In this document: one piece after another, positions 10,901 through 22,001 of the stretch | Numbering within the stretch: position 1 is the first letter of the stretch | Layout: each line of letters begins with the position of its first letter | DNA from: Capillidium heterosporum | Lineage: Eukaryota > Entomophthoromycota > Entomophthoromycetes > Entomophthorales > Capillidiaceae | Direction: 5' to 3' | Assembly: GCA_016630905.1 (NCBI GenBank) | Contig: WBMQ01000012.1 | Coordinates: forward strand, 992,001 to 1,056,000 | Length of the DNA: 64,000 nt | Program-made: the position numbers and the translations under genes | Notes under the pieces: generated by a model | Told to the model about the DNA's origin: nothing | Databases searched by the model: none | The model's input: the letters and a program-made list of their open reading frames with translations, nothing else

Positions 10901-12577
10901 ATGATGTTCCGTGCCATTCGCAAATTAGCCCCTATCGGCTCAAACCTAACCAAGGTCAACACCTTCGCCAAGTCGCAAGTATCTATTTTTACGATTTCAT
11001 AAACTTAATCTTTTAGTCCCGTAACCTATCGATCCACGAGTACCTCTCAGTTGGACTTTTGGAGCAGTACGGTATCAAAGTCCCCAAGGGTAAAGCTGCC
11101 AAAACCCCCAAGGAAGCTTTGGAAATTGCCAAGTCTTTGAGTACACTCTTACATTATACATTTTTAACATTGTACTATTAGCTTCCGAAGATTTAGTTAT
11201 CAAGGCCCAGGTTTTAGCCGGTGGTCGTGGTAAAGGTACCTTCAAATCGGGCCTTAAGGGTGGTGTACGCGTCGTATACTCGTAACCGGGTTTATTTAAA
11301 ATTTTTACTAACCTGCTTTAGTCCCCAAGAAGTTGAGATGTTTGCCGAAAAGATGTTGGGTCAAAAGTTAGTTACCAAGCAAACTGGTCCCGCCGGTAAA
11401 ATCTGTAACACCGTAAGGATAAATTTTATTTTTAATGCTGATTCATAAAATTTTAGGTCTACGTCGTCGAACGTGAGTACTTGAGAAGGGAGTACTATTT
11501 TGCCATCCTGATGGACCGCAAAACTTCGGGTCCCGTCCTAGTTGCCTCTTCCCAGGGTGGTATGAACATCGAAGATGTAGCTGCTGAGAACCCTGATGCT
11601 ATCCTTACCCACCCTGTTGATATCCACAAAGGTAGCTTACGTTCCTATACCGTACTAAGAAGTTTTAGGTTTGCAGTTGGAAGATGCCTTAAACTTGGCC
11701 AAGAAGCTTGGTTTCTCGGAGCACGGTGTCAAAGACGTAAATTTTTGAAATTTATGCTGTTTTCTAAGTATTGCCAGGCTGCCGATACCTTCATGAAGCT
11801 GTACAAGCTCTTCATTGAGAAGGATGCCACTATGGTTGAAATCAACCCCATGGCCGAATCCAACAAGCACGAAGGTAGTTTAGCTATTTATCACCAGCAC
11901 TAATGGACTTAGTTTTGTGTATGGATGCCAAGATCAACTTTGACGACAACGCTGACTTCCGTCAGAAGGAAATCCAAGCCCTTCGTGATACCACTCAGGA
12001 AGACCCCCGTGAAGTCGATGCTGCCAAGTACAACCTCAACTACATTGGCTTGGACGGGTCCATCGGTTGCTTAGGTACTGCGTCAACAAAAGTATGATAC
12101 TAACTTGAATAGTCAACGGTGCCGGTCTAGCTATGGCTACCATGGACATCATCAAGCTCAACGGTGGTGACCCCGCCAACTTCTTGGATGTTGGTGGTGG
12201 TGCTACCGCCGAGCAGGTCACCGAAGCCTTCAAGATCATCTCTTCTGACCCCCAGGTACCTTTGCCTACTCTATCCCACTAACTTTTACAAGGTCTCGGC
12301 TATCCTCGTCAACATCTTCGGTGGTATCATGCGCTGCGACGTCATCGCCCAGGGTATCGTCCAGGCTGTCAAGCAGTTGAAGTTGAATGTCCCCTTGGTT
12401 GTTCGTCTCCAGGGTTCTGAAGTTGAGGCTGGTAAGAAATTGATCGCCGACTCTGGCTTCCACATCATCACCTGCGATGACTTGGACGAGGCCGCCCAGA
12501 AGGCCGTCAACTTCTCCAACATCGTCAAGATGGCCCACAAGTCCAACATCAACGTCAACTTCGAACTTCCCATCTAA
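10901..12577 (+). CDS. LSC2: Succinyl-CoA ligase beta subunit, mitochondrial
   Basis: TCA-cycle enzyme of the mitochondrial matrix that makes ATP (or GTP) from succinyl-CoA with the alpha subunit. Ten exons (10901-10978, 11017-11140, 11182-11281, 11322-11412, 11457-11631, 11669-11736, 11778-11874, 11913-12074, 12113-12255, 12293-12577) give 440 residues, the usual length. A basic presequence ([15 protein letters not shown]) precedes [19 protein letters not shown]. The ATP-grasp part shows [27 protein letters not shown] and VEINPMAES. The C-terminal CoA-ligase part shows [31 protein letters not shown] and [15 protein letters not shown]. The protein ends FELPI. It looks closer to the ADP-forming type, but nucleotide preference is not certain. 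Codon use in the last two exons is visibly richer in C-ending codons than the neighbours, as expected for high expression. Confidence 0.97.
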
Positions 12578-13262
12578 GCTGCCTCCTAGAATGAGTTTCA
12601 TTAAAATAATACTTGGTTTTAGCCTTCTCTATTATTTCGTTTTAAGATTGTTTAGTTATTTATATAAATGTATCAATTTTAGGCTTAACTTTGCACTACT
12701 CGCTGACACCTCTATAGTACCGTTGGCTGTTCGCTGACTTTACATTCAAAGTTAGCTGATCACAACCTGAACTTTCAAAGGCTTGAATTTATCACAAGGT
12801 ACAAATCTTTGAAATTGATGGTACTTCATTTAATAAGCAAATGCTCTTCAAATATATATAGAGTAAAATATTTTTAAGCTGAAGTGAAAGTACAGTATAG
12901 TTGAAGGAAATTGAAATAATAAGTGTAAAAATTGGTTGCTTTACAGATACAGATTCAAGCAATTATTATAAAGATGAAGTAGCTCCAACTATACAAAAAT
13001 AAATATCACACTTAAGTACAGAAGCTAATCATCACTTTTTCTAGTGACATCATATATTCAAAAGATAGCCCTCAACTCTATAAAATACAGTTGTTCTAAA
13101 CAGAGAGTACAGGTCAATTAAGCAGGATATGTAACTTATATTCAAATTAAAGCCAATCAAACAGTATACAGTAAATTAGTAAGATCAAAAGTTGATGACT
13201 ATAGATCAAAGTTAAAAGTATATAGTTGAAAATTTATAAAAGTTCATATGTATCTAAAAACT
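12578..13262. other. Intergenic between convergent LSC2 and CHM7
   Basis: Shared 3' flank of two convergent genes. Very AT-rich; nothing recognised. Confidence 0.5.
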
Positions 13263-15708
13263 CTAATTCCTCCGAGTTTTTCTACCCTTCTTAATCTTCT
13301 TATCCTTGGAGCTAGCTGAGGTAGATTCCGATAAGGAGAGAGTAGCGATGTTGGGAAGTGGATCACTGCTCTTCTTAGCCTTCCTGCCCTTGAAGTTGGA
13401 GTTAGTTGAGGTAAATTCAGGCATAGAGAGGGTATTGACATTCAAAAGCCTATCGTTACGTACCACCTTACCAGGTATAGTTTCAGGGTGAGGATCAATG
13501 GTTTGAGAACTAGAAGTTTGAGAACGGGTGTTAGGTCGGCTTTCTACCTTGGGAACCTTAGCTTTACTGTTCGAACTACCAAATTGTCGCAGCTTGGGAC
13601 TTTTAGACGTGGTAGTAGGGGTTGTTTGGAATGGGTTGGGTTTGATAGTAGGATGAGTACGAGAGCTGAGGTCCCTGCTACCGTTGGGAACCAGTTTTTC
13701 GAAATTGGAGGTCAGTCGAGCGGAAGGTTTAGCTGTATTAGTAGATAAATCGATTGGAGGGGGGAACGGAGTAGAGTTGAAGCTGAGGTGAGAGGTGGGA
13801 TGGATAACGGGTTGAGTTGGATTTTCAGGTACCTGCTCAAGGGCCGGAAGGTCAATTTTAGGCTCATTGATTGATGGAATGGATCGAGCATCCTCACATT
13901 CATGAGTCAATGCTGTGTTTATTTCAGAGGTTTGTACTGGTGTCAGTCCGGGAGCTGGGATAATCGGTTTAGGTTTGGCGTGGTTGAGTGTAAGACTTTC
14001 ACCTTCAAGGTTGGGAATCTTCTTGGGTATTAGTTCAGGGGCTTGAAGTTTAATTTTAGGTCTATCGATCGAAGGGGAAGGACGCAATCCCTGGTACGGT
14101 ATATCGGCACCCTCAGATACAGATACACAAACCTTTTTAGGGGGTTTCTCCGAAAATGGCTCGGGGATTGGAAAGATTGTTTTAGGTTTAGTTAGTACGG
14201 GAGAAGGTTTAAACCGTTTGGATACGCTGCTATCGTCTTCGAGAATTGGTATACGAACCGGTTCTGATACTCTATCGGGGATTGGGAACAGTGGAGGATG
14301 GGTATCAAGGACCTTGAGTCGTTTGGCCGGATCTGATGAATCTTCCATCTGACTGACGCGGTGCTTACGGTCGATATCAGCGATGAGGGAATCCAATTCG
14401 GCCTCTAACTCCTCCTCTTCCTGATTGTCGACTGGGGTAGCAATCGCCAAACTGCATTGCTCAGTCTGGCGTAGCAGGTCGACCAGCTGATCCATTGTAT
14501 CGTCCACCTCGTCGATTTCCATTGACATCCCCTTCAATGTGTCCTTACCAGATCTATAAGCCGCCATCACCTCCTGGTTGTTGGCCGACTGCTTGATGGA
14601 GCTTAAGATGTCTTCCAAAGTGGTTTGTGTTTTGTACTTGCGACCTAACAAGCGTCGTGCTGATATAGCCATCTTCTTGAGGTATGTCTCCTTCTCGGGG
14701 AGTAAAGGTTTTTCGGTTCGAAGTTGTATCAAGCTTTTCTTCAAGTCATTTTCGAGAGAATTGATCTGAATGTAAGCCGAATCCAACGCCTTCTTTAACG
14801 CCAGTACACCACGGTCCACTTCGTTGAAAGGCTCAGCTCTGAGGTTGGCATCAGCATGTATATCAGGCTTGGGAAACTTGACACTGTGATCGGTATCCAC
14901 AACGCATCCAGCCCGTACCAATCCAGCTAACAATATCTCAAAGTTCTGGGAGGTGAATTTTAAGCAGTCGATCATGGCCAGGTAACTCTGGTGGCACTTG
15001 AAAGCGGTGTTAGTTAATAGGCGAAACTCCTTGACTGGGAGTAGGGTGTCAGTGTATTCATGGGAGTACCACTCTTTGTAATAGTAATTTACTATCACTT
15101 GGACGGTCTGCGTTAAATTGGGAATGACGACCAGTTTGTAGTTGCAATCAGAGTAGAGGTTCATCTTTGGCTCGAGAAACAGGGTGTAGGTGGCGTTAAT
15201 TAAAGCTTGCAACCAACTGAACTGCCCATAACTGTTTGTGTACAAGAAATGATTGACTTCGGCTATCATATTATGGTTTACCATCAAATTCTACCATTTA
15301 AAAGCAACGTAAATAATCAAGTTTAACAATATTGAAAGTAGACTTACTATGATATGTTCTAGATTGGCGGGCTGTCTTATGAAGCTCTCACCGGGTAAAG
15401 TTAAACTCAATTTTGTCTTCAATTCCTGCCACTCTAGTATAAAAGGACATCGAGCTTCTCCCTAAAATAATAGATGAGTACATTTCCAAATAATAATAAA
15501 TTAATACGGTAGTTAACAAGTAATTTGGCTTAAATTTGCAAATGTCTATTATCAACTTGGACCAGAACTGAAACTGGTCATTATGAAAATTGTTGCCGTT
15601 AGTTGGATTGTCGTTTACGCTGAATAGCCTCAGAGTTCTACGTTCATCTTTGAACTGTTGTAAGTAATGTTTTAAGTTGGGGTCGGTGGATAAGGCTTGG
15701 TACAGCAT
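13263..15708 (-). CDS. CHM7: CHMP7/Chm7-type ESCRT-III protein with long Pro/Ser tail
   Basis: CHMP7 proteins sit at the ER and nuclear envelope and recruit ESCRT-III for nuclear-envelope sealing and quality control. Exons 15508-15708, 15348-15461 and 13263-15290 give 780 residues. Residues 1-about 190 form the winged-helix-like N-terminal half (FWSKLI... CPFILEWQELKTKLSLTLPG... LEHIINLMVNHNMI). The Snf7 core follows: coiled helix ALKKALDSAYIQINSLENDL, the ARRLLGRKYKTQTTLEDIL segment, GKDTLKGMSMEIDEVDDTMD, and the acidic EEEELEAELDSLIADI. After that comes a tail of about 370 residues, far longer than in animal CHMP7, with at least four diverged proline-rich units of the kind PSx4PKxxxPxPE and two copies of an NVNTLSMPEFTST / NIATLSLSESTSA unit. 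It ends in a basic cluster (KKIKKGRKTRRN). No clear MIT-interacting motif was found. Confidence 0.85.
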
Positions 15709-16778
15709 CTGTGCAACTTATTTATTAGATTTGGTTGACCCAAACGTTTTGCATCAGTGGAGTGTTGAGTCTGTTTGGAAGGAATGATTTAGGTTTTTGT
15801 TGTCAATATTAAATTAGCTCAGCATAAACCTTTTGTCATCCTCCAACCATCATCGTTAAAAAATTGAGCTTGAATAGCTGCGAAAACATTTTGTGCAGTC
15901 TTCATACAGCGTAAATTGTATGCTGGTTTTATATGAAGGTCCAGTTTAGCTACCAAAAATCATTGGCTAATAAAGCCTTGTTAGTAGAAAATACATGTAA
16001 TGTATCTAATACACCTGTACGGCCACTTGAAAGTTTACAGGAGTTCAGTAGGCTGTTGTAAATAGCTTTACCAGTTGAATAGATACTTACTTTTTAACCC
16101 TATGCTTAAGTACATGGCAACTAACCTAATAGGCACCTTTTATACTCAACCAAACTTTCAGATAGTTTTTGCTGAAGATAGCTGGACTTTATCTCCCTTT
16201 AAAGTAACCCACCCATTCGAAACTTTTAAAATAAAGTGTCATTGTTGAGACATCATCCGTACTAACCATTTTTGCAACGAAAATATTGATACCAGTTCCC
16301 AAACCAAACGTACTTTTACAAGTTTTGTCTTGTAGTAAAAGGTAATTGCCAACTTCTATCAACTCCTTAGAAGGTTGATCACAAATAAATTTCTTTAGGT
16401 AGATATCCATTCATCACCTTATAAACTCTTATTGTTGAACTTATGTATTATACTGGGCTAGAATTGTGACCCATAGTGGTAGTACATATTTTTAATGGAT
16501 TCATCCTTCAAGATTCAAACCTAGATATGAGTCCCAAATCCCTTCAAGAATCTTGCAATTTACTGACCCATTCTTGTTTTTGAAAACTCAAAGTATTATT
16601 GTTCTAATTTTAACTTTAATACTGTACCTTTATTGAAATTGCAATAGTAGTTCCGAAACCTAAAATCCTTGATTTCTTCCAAAGAACTTCAAAACATTAA
16701 ATTGATGATGAGCTTTCCAAATCTCACCTGAAATAAAAGGCTTGTTAATCTTGCTTCGTCTAGAGCTTTTATCTACAT
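15709..16778. other. Divergent promoter region, CHM7 and CLPB-like
   Basis: 1.07 kb between divergent genes. Apart from a 73-codon minus-strand frame (described separately) no coding signal is visible. Confidence 0.5.
16189..16410 (-). CDS. Small hypothetical reading frame, doubtful
   Basis: A 73-codon frame from ATG (16408-16410) to TAA. The sequence around residues 33-48 (STFGLGTGINIFVAKMVS) faintly resembles the SAM-binding motif I (LGxGTG...) of methyltransferases, but the rest of such a fold is missing. It lies within the divergent promoter of two real genes. It could be a decayed gene fragment, a short unspliced exon, or chance. Confidence 0.15.
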   Translation of the reverse strand: MDIYLKKFICDQPSKELIEVGNYLLLQDKTCKSTFGLGTGINIFVAKMVSTDDVSTMTLYFKSFEWVGYFKGR

Positions 16779-18912
16779 ATGTTCAAATCCAGTTTAGTAA
16801 AGACAGCAACTACAAATCGACTCTTTAATAGATTTATAAGGCCGAATTTCACACCGATATATAGGACCTTTGCATCAAGCTACAACTCCAGTAGCAACAC
16901 TAACAACCAAAGTAACAATGGCAACCACGACAACAAATCCCATAGAAAATTCAATTTTTTCAAGGATTCATATATATGGTTACCAGCAGTAGCAGTTTTT
17001 ACATACCAAAGTATAAACCAAGATAAACATACCATAAAATTAGATTCCAGCTCCAGCTATACCAACATACCCAACGTAGGAGATCAACTTAGTAGGCTAT
17101 GCATCGAAGGAGACCTAAAAGCTATCAAGCTGCTAGTTGAAAAGTACAAGGCTGACATCAACACTAAGCACAAGTTGGGATGGGCACCTATACACGCAGC
17201 TGTAATACAGAACCAATATGAAATTTTAGAGTATCTAATTGCAAACAAGACCGATGTCAACAGTGTCGATACATTCAAGTTTCCATTTGAAAGTCGGGAT
17301 AGGAGGTTATTAAATGAAGTGATTATCGAACGAAATTTCTTTTCAGAGCGGATACGGGTAGAGGCTTTAACTTCCGGGTTTACGGTAACTATATTTATAT
17401 TTAGTTTGTAATTGAACATTGTTTTATTTTCAAAGCCACTGCATTACGCCTGCTTCAATGGGAACATGGATATTATCGAACTGCTATGCCAACATAACGC
17501 TGACCCCAGCTTGAAGGACGATAGGGGATATATACCTTTAGATTTCTTGAGCACCAACCACACCAACTATTCCCAGATTAAGAAATTATTGGAAGGTAAG
17601 TTTTTTGTTTAAAAACTTATATAACTCATCGTCTACATTTTTAATAGATACAGCAGAAAAAATTAAAGAGAACAAAAGGTTAGAAGCCAAAGCTTTACGT
17701 AAGAAATGTAAGTTTTATTTTTTTGCAAGTATATTTACATCTTTAGATCCGTTAGAACAACAGCTCCATGCCAAAATTGTGGGGCAAGTCCTACCTATCA
17801 ACGCTGTAGCTTCGGCTATACGGAGGAAGGAGAATGGTAGGCTATAATAACAGTTAACTTCCTTACAGAGTATTAAAATTTATGATATATTTTAGGTTGG
17901 CACGACGAAGACCGACCCCTAGTTTTTCTCTTTTTAGGGTCTTCGGGAGTAGGCAAGACTGAGCTGGCTAAGCAGGTAGCCAACTATATACACCCCAACG
18001 ACCCTGACTGCTTTCATCCGGGTCGACATGTCAGAATTCCAGACCAAGCACGAGGTAGCCAAGTTCGTTGGATCACCACCCGGCTACGTCGGATACGAGG
18101 CTGGTGGACAGCTGACCGAAAAACTAAGTAAATGCCCTAACGCTGTCGTCTTACTTGACGAGGTCGAAAAAGCGCACCCCGACGTCTTGACTGTCATGTT
18201 ACAAGCCTTCGATGCTGGTAGACTGACTGATGGTAAAGGTATTACAGTTGACTGTAGGGACGCCATCTTCATCATGACGAGCAACTTGGCTCAAACTGAA
18301 ATTGCCGATGAAGCGGAAGCTTTACGTAGGGAAGCCAAGCTCAAGCAGCTGCAGGATCCAGTTGAGGAGATCCACATCACCAAACCAGATATCAGCAGTA
18401 AGCCTACTTCCAGCCTAAGGAAGGGTAATGCTGACCTAAACCACTTCGAACCTACTTACAACACCAGTAGTAACCAAGTTGTTGTCGTTGATGAGCAGGT
18501 AGTAGGTACATCACTATCTAAAAACTTTATCGACAACGTAGTTTATCCCATCTTGCGCAAGCATTTTGGTCGTGATGAGTTCCTGGGTCGTATTTCGGCA
18601 ACTTTGCACTTTTTGCCTTTCTCTGACACCGAGTTACACCGCATCGTCGAGATGGAGTTGGAGCGGTGGGCCCTTAAAGCTAAATCGCGGCACGACATAG
18701 CTTTGAGTTGGAATCGGGATGTTGTCAGCGAGCTTGCCAAAGGCTATAATCTGAGGTACGGAGCCCGATCCATCAAGCACGAGGTAGAGATTAGAGTTGT
18801 CAATTTGCTGGCCAACGCTCATGAAAATGACAAGGTTCGTAAAGGGGATTCGGTCGGGTTGAAGTTGGGTAGTGACGGCAGGATTCAAATTTTTGCCGAG
18901 GTAAAGAAGTAG
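16779..18912 (+). CDS. CLPB: Skd3/CLPB-like mitochondrial ankyrin-AAA+ chaperone (one frameshift)
   Basis: In animals this family (Skd3) is an intermembrane-space protein disaggregase with ankyrin repeats and a single HCLR-type AAA+ domain. Exons are 16779-17384, 17436-17595, 17648-17707, 17747-17836 and 17896-18912. The N-terminus is a basic presequence (to about YRTFASS) followed by a hydrophobic stretch at residues 65-76, suited to membrane arrest or cleavage. Ankyrin repeats lie at about 100-165 ([20 protein letters not shown]) and 200-240 ([19 protein letters not shown]). AAA+ marks are Walker A GSSGVGKT (about 320), pore loop [12 protein letters not shown], Walker [15 protein letters not shown], sensor IFIMTSN, arginine finger region RDEFLGRIS, and the small-domain end [15 protein letters not shown]. 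There is no ClpN domain and no second AAA+ domain, unlike Hsp78. The frame slips by one base between NDPDC and [12 protein letters not shown] at 18012-18014 has one T too many. Removing one base gives 643 residues. Confidence 0.9.
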
Positions 18913-19247
18913 TTGCAAGGGTTTGAATAAACATTAAGTTAGATATTGGAGCTTCTTATTTAATAATGATGATTTAAACTGTGATTTCTATCAGTAGAAA
19001 ACTCAATCTGCTATGGAGTTTGTTTGATAAAATCGATACTTTGTACCTGCAGATGCAAAAATAGCCTGATGGAGTCTATTGATCACTATTTGATGGTAAA
19101 CTTCAATAACAAAGGCTATGAAATTATAGGAATAAAAATGCTATGAAAGTAAATTGTCTATATATAAATCGCATTGTTTAGAAAACAGGTATTTAAACTA
19201 CATCGAAACCTGTTTTCAACCCAAAGCAGAATAAATTATATTATAAG
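18913..19247. other. Intergenic after CLPB-like gene
   Basis: 3' flank of the chaperone and promoter of the next gene. TATATATAAA near 19157-19167 may be its TATA element, about 80 bases before the ATG. Confidence 0.4.
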
Positions 19248-19766
19248 ATGCTAGAAAGTCCAACTCCTACCCAGGAACCCAGACTCCAATTCACTAGCAC
19301 TGAAGTAGTTATCTTAACTAGCTTTGATTCCGATATTAACTCCGACTCCATCACTCATTCCCAATCTCCCTACCTTCTCTACCTAACTTTAACTAGCGAC
19401 TGCTACCTCTCTCGTCGTCTACTCCTCTACTTTTATGACTTTGACTACCTCCCAATCCACCTTAATAACCTTTACCAACTCTCCCTTCATCTCCCCACCT
19501 TCTTTGAATTGAACTGCATACCTCTAGGTATATCTAGTGACAATCTGATTAACCACTCCTCTTTTTTGTTGAAAAGTGTTGAAGTACATAAACCTATAGA
19601 GTTAGCTTTGATTTCTGATGTGGGATTAAACATTAGTCATATGGTAGGTTTGGACCTGGAAGGTAAAGGTATGAACAAGAATGGAGTTTTGATTGTGGAG
19701 ATAGACGGTACCATTTTGAAGGTTTGGGATGAAAGATGGATAAAGAAGGATGAGTGCGATGGGTAG
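19248..19766 (+). CDS. Peroxiredoxin-fold protein lacking the catalytic cysteine
   Basis: Single-exon gene, 172 residues. The order of elements follows an AhpC/TSA-type peroxiredoxin: beta strand and turn LLLYFYDFDYLPIHLNNLYQ (where active members have F-x-F-x-P-x-C), helix, strand IPLGISSDNLINHSSFLL (compare the V-I-G-V-S-x-D-S segment), PIELALISDVGLNISHMVGL (compare the P-L-L-S-D segment) and VLIVEIDGTILKVWDERW (compare the F-I-I-D-x-x-G-x-I segment). The peroxidatic Cys and the Thr before it are absent, and the conserved Arg before the F-I-I-D strand is replaced (MNKNG). Peroxidase activity is therefore unlikely. The family assignment comes from motif order by eye only. It may be a regulatory or structural thioredoxin-fold protein. 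Confidence 0.6.
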   Translation: MLESPTPTQEPRLQFTSTEVVILTSFDSDINSDSITHSQSPYLLYLTLTSDCYLSRRLLLYFYDFDYLPIHLNNLYQLSLHLPTFFELNCIPLGISSDNLINHSSFLLKSVEVHKPIELALISDVGLNISHMVGLDLEGKGMNKNGVLIVEIDGTILKVWDERWIKKDECDG

Positions 19767-21817
19767 CTTAGCTGAGCGTGTAGTAGAATTTTTAAGCAAC
19801 AATTAGATGTCCATTTGGATTTAAAATAAATACATTGCTATTTATACCCTTTATTTTATGCATCCATTTATAATATAATAAATAGCCGAACAGTTGTAGA
19901 TATAGGCTTTACATTTGAATAAGAATCTATAAAGCAAATAAATGATAGCATATTAAAACATATATCTATTTTTGACATAACAGCCATTTTTGCTGTGGTA
20001 GGATTGCTAAAGCTGATTGCTATTGTCCATCCTAAATAAATTTTATATGTCATATGTTAGTTCCAACTACATTGGACTCAATTTTTAATACGAATTGAAC
20101 CTTTTATGTTGAAAATTTCCTTATCTCCTTCTCTACTACAAGTGTATAATACGTCAGTAGTTGCCATAAATCTACTTGAATGCCAAACTTCAAGGTTAGA
20201 CACAATGCACAGCCTTGAAATGAAGTTCCAATCCATGAATATTCGATAGCTAGGTTGAAGAAAGTCCCAACCATGTAGAGCTTGCTTAAAGCATCCATAG
20301 AGAACTAAGGGGTCATATGAGAGGAGGGAACTACTAAGCTCTGTAAAACCATCCTTGACAGGCCATCCTATGATCTATATCAAGTACCTATTGATGGAAG
20401 ATAATACTACACTTATTACATATATTCCATTTACTTATAAGATGGAAGTTTAATTAGTGAGTAGTAGAATTAGAAACAAAACGAGAGCTTTGGTTGATCA
20501 AGCACCTGTATACAGAGAAAAGGTATGAAAAGAAATGGCTATATACAGCAAAATGTGGAAATTATAATTACAACCTCCTCACTAGCATACTATAAAATTT
20601 ACTATTGTAGGATATAGAAAATATTCATTGCAAAGCTTCCAACAAACGCTATCTTACACTTTAGAAGCTAAAGTTACTTACAGCACGATAAATATAGACT
20701 TACTACAATTTATTATCATATATAAAATACATTTATCCGGTTGAAAATTTAACTTCATCTCTTATCCTATTCGAAGAAACTTTCACTCAACTATAACTCT
20801 CAGGTTTTCTCCCATCTACTTCTTTACTGTCTCTAGTGGTTGGACATACTCTCTAATATGTTGTGAATTGTTGCAACCAATGCTACAAGAAATTAATACC
20901 AGTTTTAAATCCATACCTTGAAAAACAACGTCACCCAACAATTTTTCAATAAATAAGATTCTAGATATCTATCTAAATATATACCTTTCCTTTGAAATCA
21001 ATCTTTCTCAATTTGACTTGGTGACATCACCGATTCGTCTTTTGAAAATGCTACTCAACGATAGTTTTCACTGCCTTGAAAGGTATACAAATCATAAACT
21101 ATAGTGTCGGCAAGTTCCACCAACCAAAATTTTAACATTTGTTTAAATTGTACACTTTTCTTACATGTGCCTAAATGCCTTAATCCTTAGATATAGAAAC
21201 TTTACAATTTGTATGGCGCTTCCATCCCTTCAAAAATAGTGAATTAATCTCCGACCAAAGGTAGGACACAAGGTCAGAGATGCAAAGTATTCTATTGATC
21301 GAGACAGGGATATGACTATTGATGGTATGCAGGGTTGTACAAATTTAGATTTAAACTTTTGAGTTTTTTCTGTTTCAAAGTTGAATTTTTGAGGTGGATA
21401 TAGTATACGCTGTTCAGCGAAGATCCCATTTATTGGAAAAGGCTGTACTGTGGCAGTGACCTGTTAACTATAGCGAAGGTCTATGCATATCATAAATATG
21501 AATATGAATTGATATTTTAAACCTTACATTAATTTGAAGATAGGTATATGTTTGTCTAGTCCAAATACTTTAACTTAGTGCCTTATCAACCTTCAAAAGC
21601 ACCTTACTTCAACCTAGTATCTGAATACTGCCGTCCAATTCCTTACTACAAACACTAATCTACCCTAAAGGCTAGGTTAGGTTGTACAGCCTCACTTTAG
21701 GGATACGGTATCTTAAGATGTATCTTATACTAGGATACGCCACTTTTTCAATCTAACCTTCAAAAATATATTTGTAATGTACCAGAATCAAAGGCAAATC
21801 CCGACAGCCTTCCTCAG

Positions 21818-22001
21818 CATAGTATCCCTAAGGTAAGGGTTGATATACGTCCATAAATAAGAGTGTAGTATAGTCTAAACCGGCTGCAACCTTATTTCTG
21901 ACTATCTATTTTCACATAGTATCCCTGAAAAGGGTTATACCTGTATACAGTCGAGCTGCAGTATAGGTTATACAACTGCAATCTTATTTTTGTACATAAG
22001 C
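21818..22001. repeat. Diverged direct repeat, two units of about 97 bases
   Basis: Unit 1 starts at 21818 with CATAGTATCCCTAAGG and reaches GGCTGCAACCTTATTTCTG. Unit 2 starts at 21915 with CATAGTATCCCTGAAA and reaches AACTGCAATCTTATTTTTG. The order of blocks (CATAGTATCCCT, AAGGGTT, CTGCAAxCTTATTT) is the same in both. A weaker third echo (GTCGGTCTTATTTTTAG) follows at about 22007-22023. No coding content. Nature unknown; perhaps a decayed mobile element or minisatellite. Confidence 0.4.

Noticed and set aside
12164..12737. Overlapping frames around the last exons of succinyl-CoA ligase
   Set aside because: They are other-frame readings of strongly biased coding sequence or run into the 3' flank.
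13306..13748. Plus-strand frames opposite the CHMP7 tail
   Set aside because: Antisense shadows of a repetitive, proline-rich coding region. Same situation for antisense frames under the AT-hook exon, LAA1 and DIP2.
20104..20298. 64-codon minus-strand frame with a receptor-like hydrophobic stretch
   Set aside because: Too short, no flanking exons with matching splice signals, no family likeness.
21650..21860. CCCTAA/TTAGGG-like words as a telomere remnant
   Set aside because: The words are single and scattered, not tandem.
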